A DNA stretch of 39,305 nt from an uncultured Bacilli bacterium (GTDB lineage: Bacteria > Bacillota_I > Bacilli_A > RF39 > UBA660): contig CAKONF010000009.1 of NCBI GenBank assembly GCA_934097015.1, positions 1 to 39,305 of the forward strand, in the 5' to 3' direction. The notes below the pieces were generated by a model. The model was given only the letters and a program-made list of their open reading frames with translations, did no database searches and was not told where the DNA came from. The position numbers and the translations under genes are program-made. The first letter of the stretch is position 1, and each line of letters begins with the position of its first letter. Shown piece by piece: positions 7,548 to 16,028 of the stretch.

Positions 7548-9302
7548 ATGTTTGGTAAGATTTTAAATATAACAGATAAGACTATAGAGATTGAAATTAA
7601 TACTAATATTGATGTTATACCTAATTTAATGAATTTGCACGTGGTATTTGAAAGTGAAAATACTAAATTATTAGGTGAGGTAAGAAATGTTTTAGAAGGT
7701 AGAATACATGTTGATTTAAAAGGACAATTTATTGGTGATAAATTTATACAAGGAACAATAAAAAAGCCATCATTAAATAGTACTATTAGATTAATTAATG
7801 ATGAAGAATTAAATGTTATATTAGGTAGTGATAACATAAATAATATTTATATTGGAAAAAGTCCTATATATCCTGATAAAAATATATATGCTAATATAAA
7901 TGATTTATTTTCTAATCACTTAGCTATATTTGGTAATTCAGGAAGTGGTAAAAGTTGTAGTGTTTCAAGAATAATACAAAATATATTTTTAAATAAGAAT
8001 TTTTTAACTTATAATGCAAACTTATTTTTCTTTGATGCATATGGTGAATATAAAAATGCTTTTAAAGATTTATCTAGTATTAACCCAAATTATCAATATA
8101 AATTTTTAACTACAAATCCTGTTGATGAGACAGATGGTAGATTAGTAATTCCAATATACTTACTAAGTATTGATGATTTATCTTTATTATTAGAAGTTGA
8201 TAATCATTCACAAATAACTATAATAGAAAGAATGTATAAATTAGTTAGAATTTTCTCTAGAAATGATGATAATGCTAAAAAATTAAAAAATCATTTAATT
8301 GCAAAAGCAATTATGAATGTATTATTTTCTAATAAATCAGCTACTGCTAAAAAATCTGATATATTTAATATAGTTAACAATACCTTTACAGAAGAATTTA
8401 ATTTAAAAGCGGAATTACAAGGTATAGGATATACAAGAGTATTTAGTGAATGTTTTGGTATTGATAGAAATGGTGAGTTTGGTGAATCTGTTTTATTAAA
8501 TGAATATTTAAATAAGTTTATTGATGATAATTTAGAGAGTACAATAACTATACCAAATCAAGCATTTTTTACTTTAAATGACTTAGCTAATGCACTTAAT
8601 TTTACTTTAATAGGTGAAGGATTTCAGGATAATAAAACTATTCAAGATGGTGCTATTATACTTAAAGTTAGACTTAATTCATTAATAAATAGTAGTAATA
8701 ACGCATTCTTTAATGCTAAAGAATATACTAATTTAGAAACATATATATCTAATTTAATAATGAATAATAATAAACGTAGTCAAATAATTAATGTTAATTT
8801 AGAGGGTATAGATGATAATTTAGCTAAAGTAATAGTTAAAATATTATCTAAAATGTTATTTGATTTTGCTAAATCTAGAACTGATAGAGCAAGTATTCCA
8901 TTCCATTTGTTTATAGAAGAGGCACATAGATATGTTGTAAAAGATAATGATGTATTTTTACTTGGATATAATATATTTGAACGTATTGCAAAAGAAGGAA
9001 GAAAATATGGCGTAATATTAGATTTAGTTAGTCAAAGACCTGTTGAAATAAGTGATACAGTTGTTTCACAAATGTCAAATTTCTTAATTTTAAAAATGAC
9101 ACATCCAAAGGATTTAGAGTATATAGAAAAGATGCTTCCTAATATAAGTGGTGATGTAATAGATAAACTTAATTCATTACAACCAGGAACATTAGTAGCG
9201 TTTGGTAATGCATTTAAAATACCTTTATTAATTAAAATGGATATGCCAGATCCAACACCTTATTCTTCTAACTGTGATATAGTTAATCGTTGGAGGGGTT
9301 AA
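7548..9302 (+). CDS. HerA-like/DUF87 hexameric ATPase
   Basis: 584 residues. The N-terminal ~110 residues look like the HAS-barrel of HerA-type ATPases. Walker A is GNSGSGKS at 129-136, and Walker B with catalytic acid lies in HLFIEEAHRYV at about 455. These are followed by an arginine-finger/sensor region (ERIAKEGRKYGVILDLVSQR). HerA-FtsK superfamily members are DNA-translocating motors; archaeal HerA works with the nuclease NurA in end resection, and bacterial forms also occur in phage defence. No NurA-like or SIR2 gene is adjacent. AGAAGGAG precedes the ATG. The stop overlaps the ribosome binding site region of the next gene (start three bases downstream), so the two are translationally linked. 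Confidence 0.88.
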   Translation: MFGKILNITDKTIEIEINTNIDVIPNLMNLHVVFESENTKLLGEVRNVLEGRIHVDLKGQFIGDKFIQGTIKKPSLNSTIRLINDEELNVILGSDNINNIYIGKSPIYPDKNIYANINDLFSNHLAIFGNSGSGKSCSVSRIIQNIFLNKNFLTYNANLFFFDAYGEYKNAFKDLSSINPNYQYKFLTTNPVDETDGRLVIPIYLLSIDDLSLLLEVDNHSQITIIERMYKLVRIFSRNDDNAKKLKNHLIAKAIMNVLFSNKSATAKKSDIFNIVNNTFTEEFNLKAELQGIGYTRVFSECFGIDRNGEFGESVLLNEYLNKFIDDNLESTITIPNQAFFTLNDLANALNFTLIGEGFQDNKTIQDGAIILKVRLNSLINSSNNAFFNAKEYTNLETYISNLIMNNNKRSQIINVNLEGIDDNLAKVIVKILSKMLFDFAKSRTDRASIPFHLFIEEAHRYVVKDNDVFLLGYNIFERIAKEGRKYGVILDLVSQRPVEISDTVVSQMSNFLILKMTHPKDLEYIEKMLPNISGDVIDKLNSLQPGTLVAFGNAFKIPLLIKMDMPDPTPYSSNCDIVNRWRG

Positions 9303-9304
9303 GT

Positions 9305-10858
9305 ATGAAAAAGAAAAAAGGATTTACATTGATAGAAATAATAATATGTATTAGTTTAATAACAATAATTGGAGTTAGTATGACTATAGTAATAGTTAAA
9401 AATAATAAGAAGAAAGAAATTGCTATATTAGAAAAATATAGTAGTAAATTTGAAAATGCATTACAAGTATATTTATCTAATCATGAAGAGATAACATATA
9501 ATTTAGAAAATAATGCTAAGGCAGCAGCAATAACACTAGAAGTATTAAAAAACGAAGGATTAATAGATAAAAATATGAACATAGATTATAAAAAGAATTA
9601 TTTTTTACTATCAAATGCTAAATTGTTAGAAGATAAGACTGATGATGAAGATAATGCTGATTGTGATAATGATGTAGTTGGTGTAGAAGTTTTTACTAGG
9701 TGGGATTTAGAAAAAAATAAAGAGGGTAAGAAAGTAATGTATGTTTGTCCTAAAAGTGGTGATAGTTCTAGTACTAAAGAAATAAAAGAATTAAGAGAAA
9801 GAATAAATCAATTAGAAAAAAATAGCACTTCTACAACTATTTATGATGAAGAAAATCCTGATAATTATATTGAATTTTTAGTCAATCAAAATACAAGTAA
9901 AAATGCATATTGGAATGATACTAATTTATGGAGAATATATAATTATAAAACTGAAATTATAAATGGGACTAAAATAATACATCCTATAAAAATTGTGTAT
10001 TCTAAACCTATAATAACAAATTATAATTATTATATTGATAAAGGTGCAACTTTAGCGGGTGTAAATACAAATCAAACAATAAATAAATTTGGATTATGTA
10101 GAGGAGACAATTGTGATTATAATAGTGAAAAAATCGGTTATGTTAAACTTCCATGCAATAATAAAGGTGATGGAGAAAGTAATAATGAGGCAATGCTATA
10201 TAATTTAAATTCTAAAACTTTTTATGAGAGAGTAAGAGGATCTGCTAGTAATTATGAAATTTCTTCAAATTATACATTTGAAAATTTACCAAATACAGCT
10301 TATTGTAAATATAGTTTTGATTCAAGTAATAAAAAATATAAATTTAGTGGTAATAAAGAGAGTGGTTTTTCTTATATGGATATAGATCCTAACCTTAGTG
10401 GCGGTAAAATATCTTCATTATATGAAACGATAGATAGTTCTTATAAGAATTATATAAAAGAAACTGACTTTTATAATATTTATCATATAAGAAATAACAC
10501 TTATGCTTATATGTCTTATTCAACAAAAACAAAATCTAAAATAACAACAATGACATTAGACGAAATAAATATTATTTCTAATTCAAATTATTGGTTACCT
10601 AAGTTGATGAGCGGTGCTTATTTAGGAATAAATGAAGATTTAAAAATTGGAGATCGTTTAATATGGTATAGCAATGGTAGTGAAGATGCTAGGGCAACTA
10701 GTTATAAAGATGGTAAAAATTATATAACTATCAACTCAGCAAAATTTATGCCTGCACTTACACTTAATGATAATATTTGTATAAAAAGTGGTAGTGGAAC
10801 ACAAAATGATCCTTATAAAGTTGGAACTTATACTGAAAGTGTAGGTAAATGTATATAA
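9305..10858 (+). CDS. Large prepilin-like protein with N-methylation motif
   Basis: 517 residues. It starts MKKKKGFTLIEIIICI, a type IV prepilin/pseudopilin leader cut by PilD/ComC before the Phe, followed by one hydrophobic helix (to about residue 32). A Lys-rich helix, an acidic Cys-containing segment and a coiled-coil (EIKELRERINQLEK, about 160-175) follow. A large Cys-containing extracellular domain ends with SGSGTQNDPYKV, like the tail of the protein at 168. Pseudopilins are usually 100-200 residues, so this one carries a big extra domain. Start ATG 9305 has GGAGGGG upstream; the in-frame TTG 9290 is inside the ATPase gene. No pilus assembly ATPase or prepilin peptidase is nearby. Its role (surface appendage tip or adhesin) is inference. 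Confidence 0.8.
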   Translation: MKKKKGFTLIEIIICISLITIIGVSMTIVIVKNNKKKEIAILEKYSSKFENALQVYLSNHEEITYNLENNAKAAAITLEVLKNEGLIDKNMNIDYKKNYFLLSNAKLLEDKTDDEDNADCDNDVVGVEVFTRWDLEKNKEGKKVMYVCPKSGDSSSTKEIKELRERINQLEKNSTSTTIYDEENPDNYIEFLVNQNTSKNAYWNDTNLWRIYNYKTEIINGTKIIHPIKIVYSKPIITNYNYYIDKGATLAGVNTNQTINKFGLCRGDNCDYNSEKIGYVKLPCNNKGDGESNNEAMLYNLNSKTFYERVRGSASNYEISSNYTFENLPNTAYCKYSFDSSNKKYKFSGNKESGFSYMDIDPNLSGGKISSLYETIDSSYKNYIKETDFYNIYHIRNNTYAYMSYSTKTKSKITTMTLDEINIISNSNYWLPKLMSGAYLGINEDLKIGDRLIWYSNGSEDARATSYKDGKNYITINSAKFMPALTLNDNICIKSGSGTQNDPYKVGTYTESVGKCI

Positions 10859-10890
10859 ATTATAAAGTAAATAAGACTTTATAATTTTTT
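10857..10890 (+). terminator. Terminator after the prepilin-like gene
   Basis: A 12-base stem (10857-10868 with 10876-10887) and a T6 run. It includes the last bases of the stop codon. Confidence 0.85.
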
Positions 10891-10892
10891 CA

Positions 10893-10922
10893 TTTACAAT
10901 TAACTATATTTAATGATAGAAT
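10893..10922 (+). promoter_or_regulatory. yfmF-yfmH promoter
   Basis: TTTACA (10893-10898), an 18-base spacer and an extended -10, TGATAGAAT (10914-10922). Confidence 0.55.
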
Positions 10923-10967
10923 ATTATATATGTAAATATTAGTGGTAAATAAGAGAGTAGGAAATAT

Positions 10968-12203
10968 ATGAAAACAATAACTAAATATATTGATAATAAT
11001 AAATATCATACAACACTAATTAATTTTATTTATCAGTTTAAATGTGATAAAAAAGAGATAATGGCACTTACAATTTTATCTAGATTGTTAAATAAGAGTA
11101 ATAGTTTTTATAAAGATGAAGCTTCATTTCAAAAAGAAAAACTAAATAGATATATAATGGCTTATAATGTTCTTAATCAAGGAATAAATGATGTATATTT
11201 CTTAAATTTTTCTATTTTAATACCCAATAAAAATATATTAGAAGAAGATATGTTAGAAAAACAAGTATTATTTTTATTAGATAATATATTTAAAAATAAC
11301 TTAAATGATATAGATCTTTTTAATAAAGAAAAGAAATTATATATAGAAACTCTTTTAAATAATTATAAAAATATTACTTTTATTGCTGAAAAGAATTTAT
11401 TAGATATATTAGATGATGAATGTATATTTAATAAATTAAAATATAGAGATTTAGATAATATAAATGATTTAGAAATAGATGATGTTAGTAATTTTTATAA
11501 TAAATATATAAAAAATATAAAACCAAAAATATTTATTAATGGTGATATAGATATTAAAAGGGTTGATAATATTATTTATGAATATACAAAAGATTTTGGC
11601 TTAAAAGAATATAAAATAATTACTGAATATGATAATTATTATAAATGTGATGAATTAATAGAAAAATGTGAAATTAGTAAATTTTATCAAAGTATATTAT
11701 ATATGGTATATAATGTTAAAGATTATAAAAAAGATGACTATTATAAATTATATATGATACATTTACTATTAAATTCTAGTAGTAGTGGACTTTTAATGAA
11801 TAGTCTTCGTAAACAAAGTAATTTAGTTTATCATACAGGAAGTAGTGTAATGTTAAAAAACGGATTATTATTTATAAAAGCTATTACTGATAAAGAAAAT
11901 ATTAATTATGCAAAAAAAATAATAAATACTATTATAGAAGAGTTAAATAATATAGAAAAGTTTGAAAAAAATATAAAATATATTATTAGAAGATTGGAAC
12001 TAAGTAAAGAAAGAGAATTAGATAACTTTTATATAAGTACAAGTAATTTTATTAATAAATATTATAATACTGATTTAACTACTAGTGAGGAAATAGATAT
12101 ATTAAAAAATATAACATTTGATGAATTAAAAGAGTTTCTTAATAGATTAGATTTGAAAATAGTATATAGTTTAGAAGGTGATGTTAGTGCTAGAAGAAGT
12201 TAA
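10968..12203 (+). CDS. yfmF: M16 peptidase-like protein, YfmF type (inactive partner)
   Basis: 411 residues of the M16 (pitrilysin/insulinase) fold without an HxxEH zinc motif, as in YfmF. It contains the typical M16 half-site features: a long helical section, IKPKIFINGDID, a C-terminal half with LNSSSSGLLMNSLRKQSNLVYHTGS, and an R-x-Y-substitute region. In Bacillus the YfmF/YfmH pair is linked to the EF-P 5-aminopentanol modification pathway. M16 family members often pair an inactive with an active subunit. It overlaps the next gene, which supports a heterodimer. Confidence 0.8.
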   Translation: MKTITKYIDNNKYHTTLINFIYQFKCDKKEIMALTILSRLLNKSNSFYKDEASFQKEKLNRYIMAYNVLNQGINDVYFLNFSILIPNKNILEEDMLEKQVLFLLDNIFKNNLNDIDLFNKEKKLYIETLLNNYKNITFIAEKNLLDILDDECIFNKLKYRDLDNINDLEIDDVSNFYNKYIKNIKPKIFINGDIDIKRVDNIIYEYTKDFGLKEYKIITEYDNYYKCDELIEKCEISKFYQSILYMVYNVKDYKKDDYYKLYMIHLLLNSSSSGLLMNSLRKQSNLVYHTGSSVMLKNGLLFIKAITDKENINYAKKIINTIIEELNNIEKFEKNIKYIIRRLELSKERELDNFYISTSNFINKYYNTDLTTSEEIDILKNITFDELKEFLNRLDLKIVYSLEGDVSARRS

Positions 12204-13425
12204 ATTAGATAATGGGCTTAGAATATATTTGGTTAATGACAATAATAAGCATACAACTTATATAAATTTAATTATTAATTTTGGTGGATTAGATAATAAA
12301 GTAATTGTTGATAATAAAAAATATAATATTAAAAATGGTACAGCACATTTTTTAGAACATTTAGTACTAGAAAGTAGTGAATATGGAGATTTAATGAAGC
12401 TTTTTGGTGTAAATGGTGTTGGAAGTAATGGATTTACTAGTATAGATAGAACACAATTTTATATTGATTGTGTAGATAATATATATAATAATTTAGGAAT
12501 ATTATTAACTGGATTACATAGTCCAATAATAAATGATGATATTTTAAATAAAGTTAGAGGACCTATTTTAGAAGAAAAGAAAAGAAGTTTAGATAATAAA
12601 TGTTCCTCTTTATATAATTCTACTTTAAATAGTATTATTGATACTAAGGGTTTTAAAAGTGTTTTAGGAGATTTGGAAGATATTAGTAGTATTAATTCTA
12701 AAGATATTGAAATTGCTTTTAAATCGTTTTATAGACCTGATAATGAAATTATTATTGTTGGTGGTAGATTTGATAAAGAAAAGATATTAGATGTTATAAA
12801 AGAAGCATATAATGATATAAAATTTGATAATAGAATAGTTATAAAAGATAATATTATTCATAGAAATGCTGTTAAAAAAACAAAAATAGTTGTGAAAGAA
12901 GATACTAATTTAGAAAGAAGTGTTATTTCTTTTAAGCTTAATACATTAGACTTAAAACCATATGATAAATTAATGCTAGATACTTATTTATATTATGTTT
13001 TAAAAAATAATTTTGGTATTACAAGTAATTTAAATACTAAATTAGTTAATGAAAATATTATAATTGGTAATATGGATTATTCATGTAATTTAATTGAAGG
13101 ATATCATGTTATCAGGGTAGAAGCTGATACTAAAAATATGTCTTTATTTAATGATATTATTGTTGATTATTTTAAAAATAAAAAGTTTGTATTTGATTTA
13201 GAATATTTTGATTTATTTAAAAAAAATTATATAATTGATTTAATAACAAGAAGTGATGACATTTATAAAACTATTGATCCTTTAATAGAAAATATAGTAT
13301 TTTTCAAATATAATGGTATTGATTCTATAGATGATATTTTAAATATTGACTTTTTAAAATATAAAAATATAGTTATGGATTTAGACTTTAATAATTATGT
13401 TGTTGCTATGTTAAGAAAAAAATAA
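12187..13425 (+). CDS. yfmH: M16 family zinc peptidase, YfmH type
   Basis: About 412 residues. The M16 zinc motif is HFLEH (H54, E57, H58 counted from the GTG start), and the downstream acidic ligand region is ILEEKKRS, so this is the active partner of YfmF. A start at GTG 12187 fits best because GAAGGTGAT (12175-12183) is a strong ribosome binding site 4-8 bases upstream. GTG 12178 and ATG 12181 lie within it. The gene overlaps yfmF by 17 bases. In Bacilli the next genes are usually ymfI and pgsA relatives, but here a minus-strand gpsA follows. Confidence 0.87.
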   Translation: MLEEVKLDNGLRIYLVNDNNKHTTYINLIINFGGLDNKVIVDNKKYNIKNGTAHFLEHLVLESSEYGDLMKLFGVNGVGSNGFTSIDRTQFYIDCVDNIYNNLGILLTGLHSPIINDDILNKVRGPILEEKKRSLDNKCSSLYNSTLNSIIDTKGFKSVLGDLEDISSINSKDIEIAFKSFYRPDNEIIIVGGRFDKEKILDVIKEAYNDIKFDNRIVIKDNIIHRNAVKKTKIVVKEDTNLERSVISFKLNTLDLKPYDKLMLDTYLYYVLKNNFGITSNLNTKLVNENIIIGNMDYSCNLIEGYHVIRVEADTKNMSLFNDIIVDYFKNKKFVFDLEYFDLFKKNYIIDLITRSDDIYKTIDPLIENIVFFKYNGIDSIDDILNIDFLKYKNIVMDLDFNNYVVAMLRKK

Positions 13426-13448
13426 AGAAAGATTAGTCTTTCTTTATT
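13421..13448 (-). terminator. Terminator between yfmH and gpsA
   Basis: A perfect 12-base stem (13421-13432 and 13437-13448) with a four-base loop. On the minus strand it is followed by a T7 run, so it mainly ends the gpsA transcript. The stem covers the yfmH stop and the gpsA stop region. Confidence 0.8.
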
Positions 13449-14326
13449 AAGAATTCTGATAAAGTATCAGGATCTTTTTTATTTATAACTATTTGATATA
13501 TTAAATTTATTATAGGCATATCTATTTTTTTTCTTTTTATAAGTGTATAGATTGATTTTAATGTATGATAGCCTTCAACTGTATTATTGTTTAAATAGTC
13601 ATCTGCCATAATATGATTTTTTTTACCAATTAATATACCGTAAGTGTAATTTCTTGATTTAGTACTAGTTGCTGTTAATAATAAATCTCCAACTCCAGCG
13701 AATGAAAGAATAGTTTTCTTTTTGCCACCTAGACCATATATTAAAGATTTTATATCATGTAGAGATTCTGTTATTAGAAAACTTCTAGTAGATTCATTAT
13801 ATCCTAAACCATCTAATATACCTGCTGCTATTGCAATAACATTTTTAATACTCCCACAAAGCATTACACCTATTAAATCGTTACTTGTTCTTAATTTTAC
13901 TGTGTCGCTTGATAAAACTTTTTTTATTTCTTTTATTGTTTTATTATTTTTGCTAGCTATAGAAAGTCCTACAGGTTCATTATGTGCCATATCTATTGCA
14001 AAAGATGGTCCAGAAATAATTGATATATTTTTACTTTTAATATGTCTTTTAAAAACATCAATTACAAATTCACATGTATTTTGTTCTATACCTTTACTAA
14101 GAATACAAAAATGTTTGTTTTTTATATTTAATTTAGATAATTCTTTTGCAATATTATCTATGTATTGTGCTGCAACTGCAATGAAAATTATATTTGTGCC
14201 TTTAATTACTTCATTTAAATCGTTGCTAAATGTGATGTTTTCTGGAATTTCTATGTTGGGTAATATATTTGCATTTTTTTTGTTTTTATTTAAAAATTCA
14301 GCTCTTTTTTCACTTTCTACCCACAT
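13433..14326 (-). CDS. gpsA: Glycerol-3-phosphate dehydrogenase, N-terminally truncated (probable pseudogene)
   Basis: A clear GpsA, which reduces dihydroxyacetone phosphate to sn-glycerol-3-phosphate for phospholipids: SKGIEQ, SGPSFAIDMAH, CGSIKNVIAIAAGILDGLGY (catalytic Lys), FAGVGDLLLTATSTKSRNYTYG. The intact frame has 297 residues from ATG 14326, versus about 330-345 in relatives. The first ~27 residues with the GxGxxG NAD-binding loop are missing; the frame runs into a stop at 14351-14353. At 14340-14320, an ATG overlapping the rarA stop (TAATG) reads MKMLVCG and then stops. It looks like the authentic GpsA start fused out of frame to codon ~28. Without the Rossmann loop the product should be inactive. 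No ribosome binding site precedes ATG 14326. Confidence 0.85.
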   Translation of the reverse strand: MWVESEKRAEFLNKNKKNANILPNIEIPENITFSNDLNEVIKGTNIIFIAVAAQYIDNIAKELSKLNIKNKHFCILSKGIEQNTCEFVIDVFKRHIKSKNISIISGPSFAIDMAHNEPVGLSIASKNNKTIKEIKKVLSSDTVKLRTSNDLIGVMLCGSIKNVIAIAAGILDGLGYNESTRSFLITESLHDIKSLIYGLGGKKKTILSFAGVGDLLLTATSTKSRNYTYGILIGKKNHIMADDYLNNNTVEGYHTLKSIYTLIKRKKIDMPIINLIYQIVINKKDPDTLSEFLIKKD

Positions 14327-14339
14327 ACTAACATTTTCA

Positions 14340-15536
14340 TTATTCTTTCCTCATTTCATTATTTATTTTATTTAAATTATTTTCATAGTTATTTATTCTA
14401 GGTTTATAATATTTCCTATCCTTTATGTTGTCTGGTAAATATTGTTGTTTAACCCAATATTTAGGATAATCATGCGGATATTTATAATCTTTTGAACTAG
14501 TTTTTATATGATTTGGTACATTGCCTGTATTGCCTTTTCTTATATCATTGAGAGCATTATCAAGTGCTACGTGAGCACTATTGCTTTTTGGTGACAACGC
14601 AAGTTCACTAACAACTACAGAAAGAGGTATTCTGGCTTCAGGAAGTCCAACTAATTCACTTGCACTGATTGCGGCCATAACTTTTGGTCCTATGCCTGGG
14701 TTTGCAAGTCCAATATCTTCATAAGCAATTACACTCATTCTTCTATAAATACTATCTAAATCACCAATTTCTATTAATCTTCCTAAATAATATAAGGATG
14801 CATCAATATCACTACCTCGAATACTTTTTTGAAATGCACTTAATAAATCATAATGTCCGTCTTCATTTTTGTCTGCAAATATAATAGGTTTTGAACTAAT
14901 ATTTTTTAGCACATCTATTGTAATAGTTTTATTATCTGAACCATAGTATGCTAATTCTAAGTTATTTAATGCTGCTCTAAAATCACCACCAGAATTATTA
15001 GCAATTACTTTTAATGCATCATCATCTATCTTAATATCTTCTAAATTATCACATGCTCTTTTTAATCCTTTAATAATATCATTAGTAGATAATTCATGTA
15101 ATTCAAATATTTGACATCTACTTCTAATTGCTGGATTTATTTTATGATATGGATTAGATGTAGTTAAACCAATTAATATTATTAAACCCGTTTCTAAATA
15201 GGGTAGTAGTATATCTTGTTTATCTTTATTCATACGATGAATTTCATCTATAATAACTACCATTTCTCCATTCATTTTTGCTTCTTCTATAACTATATTA
15301 AAATCTTGTATTTTACTTGTTGTAGCATTTAAAAATCTATATTTAACTTTTAATTCATTAACTATTACGTTAGCGAGTGTTGTTTTGCCTATACCTGGTT
15401 TACCATAAAATATACATGAAAATATTTTTTTATTTTTTATTAAATTATATATTATTTTATCTTTTCCAATTAAATGTTCTTGTCCTATAACATCACATAA
15501 TTCTTTAGGTCTAACTTTATTAGCAAGTAATTCCAT
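14340..15536 (-). CDS. rarA: Replication-associated recombination protein A (AAA+ ATPase)
   Basis: 398 residues. RarA/MgsA acts at stalled replication forks. The start ELLANKVRPKELCDVIGQEH is typical of the family, followed by Walker A GKPGIGKTT, Walker B VVIIDEIHR, sensor TTSNPYHKINPAIRSRCQIF, and the tetramerisation/MgsA C-terminal domain (SAFQKSIRGSDIDASLYYLG, RRMSVIAYEDIGLANP). ATG 15536 is preferred to ATG 15587, because the latter falls in the -35 box of a good promoter and would add 17 atypical residues. The stop overlaps the apparent gpsA start codon. Confidence 0.95.
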   Translation of the reverse strand: MELLANKVRPKELCDVIGQEHLIGKDKIIYNLIKNKKIFSCIFYGKPGIGKTTLANVIVNELKVKYRFLNATTSKIQDFNIVIEEAKMNGEMVVIIDEIHRMNKDKQDILLPYLETGLIILIGLTTSNPYHKINPAIRSRCQIFELHELSTNDIIKGLKRACDNLEDIKIDDDALKVIANNSGGDFRAALNNLELAYYGSDNKTITIDVLKNISSKPIIFADKNEDGHYDLLSAFQKSIRGSDIDASLYYLGRLIEIGDLDSIYRRMSVIAYEDIGLANPGIGPKVMAAISASELVGLPEARIPLSVVVSELALSPKSNSAHVALDNALNDIRKGNTGNVPNHIKTSSKDYKYPHDYPKYWVKQQYLPDNIKDRKYYKPRINNYENNLNKINNEMRKE

Positions 15537-15558
15537 ATTATCACACTTTCTATATATT

Positions 15559-15587
15559 ATTTTATCAATTTTATAATTAAAAGTCAT
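15559..15587 (-). promoter_or_regulatory. rarA promoter
   Basis: On the minus strand, ATGACT (15587-15582), a 17-base spacer and an extended -10, TGATAAAAT ending at 15559. The transcript would start near 15552, just ahead of the chosen ATG. Confidence 0.55.
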
Positions 15588-15652
15588 TCATTTATTAAAA
15601 TTTATTGTAAAGTTATATTAATTTTTGTATATAATATTTAGTAGTGTAATAC

Positions 15653-15681
15653 TTGACAAATATAAATAAGTATTGTATATT
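15653..15681 (+). promoter_or_regulatory. Promoter of antitoxin RNA array 1
   Basis: Consensus TTGACA (15653-15658), a 17-base spacer and TATATT (15676-15681). It is nearly identical in sequence to the promoter of array 2 at 15878. Confidence 0.8.
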
Positions 15682-15698
15682 AATAATGCATTAGTAAA

Positions 15699-15796
15699 TG
15701 TTTCTCGCTTACGGGTGGTGCGAGTAATAAGTTATCCTGGATGTCAATGTTTCTCGCTTACAGGTGGTGCGAGTAATAAGTTATCCTGATGGAAAA
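15699..15796 (+). repeat. Tandem antitoxin repeats 1 and 2
   Basis: Two 49-base direct repeats (15699-15747, 15748-15796) share TGTTTCTCGCTTAC and GGTGGTGCGAGTAATAAGTT and differ mainly in the stem 2 bases and the spacer. Confidence 0.9.
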
Positions 15797-15802
15797 TTTT
15801 TT

Positions 15803-15836
15803 GAAAACTTTATCTTTTTGGTAGAGTTTTCTTTTA
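15803..15836 (+). terminator. Terminator of antitoxin array 1
   Basis: GAAAACTTTA (15803-15812) pairs with TAGAGTTTTC (15822-15831, one G-U), then TTTT. Confidence 0.7.
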
Positions 15837-15877
15837 TTGTGTGCCATGTATGGTATATAATATTAGTGGTATAATAC

Positions 15878-15906
15878 TTGACATATATAAATAAGTATTG
15901 TATATT
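15878..15906 (+). promoter_or_regulatory. Promoter of antitoxin RNA array 2
   Basis: TTGACA (15878-15883), a 17-base spacer and TATATT (15901-15906), within about 60 bases that closely match the region before array 1. Confidence 0.8.
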
Positions 15907-15923
15907 AACATTGCATTAATAAA

Positions 15924-16022
15924 TGTTTCTCGCTTCTAGGTGGTGCGAGCAATAAATGATCCTAGTCGTGAAATGTTAATCGCTTCCGAGTGGTGCGAGC
16001 AATAAATGATCTCGGTCGTCAA
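15924..16022 (+). repeat. Tandem antitoxin repeats 3 and 4
   Basis: Direct repeats 15924-15973 and 15974-16022 share GGTGCGAGCAATAAATGATC. They are related to repeats 1 and 2, but the linker AATAAATGAT replaces AATAAGTTAT. Confidence 0.9.
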
Positions 16023-16028
16023 TGTTTG

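Larger units (their letters stand above)
15688..15836 (+). ncRNA. Type III antitoxin RNA array 1 (two pseudoknot repeats, no adjacent toxin)
   Basis: Two tandem 49-base repeats begin at 15699 and 15748. Each can form an H-type pseudoknot. Stem 1 is CTCGC with GCGAG (15704-15708 with 15720-15724; 15753-15757 with 15769-15773). Stem 2 is a loop sequence pairing with bases downstream: CGGG with CCTG (15712-15715, 15736-15739, one G-U) and CAGG with CCTG (15761-15764, 15785-15788). It has its own promoter and terminator. Tandem pseudoknot repeats with this layout are the hallmark of type III antitoxins (ToxI/CptI/TenpI); CptI-type RNAs have about two such repeats. No toxin frame follows before the second promoter, so this looks like a duplicated, toxin-free copy. 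Confidence 0.75.

Noticed and set aside
13722..14375. 217-codon plus-strand ORF
   Set aside because: It is antisense to gpsA, hydrophobic by composition and without a ribosome binding site; a shadow of the real gene.
15537..15587. Longer rarA start at 15587
   Set aside because: That ATG overlaps the -35 box of the rarA promoter and adds residues unlike the family.
15699..16022. Possible CRISPR-like array
   Set aside because: Only two plus two units, the whole unit repeats with compensatory changes rather than constant repeats and unique spacers, and no cas gene is present.
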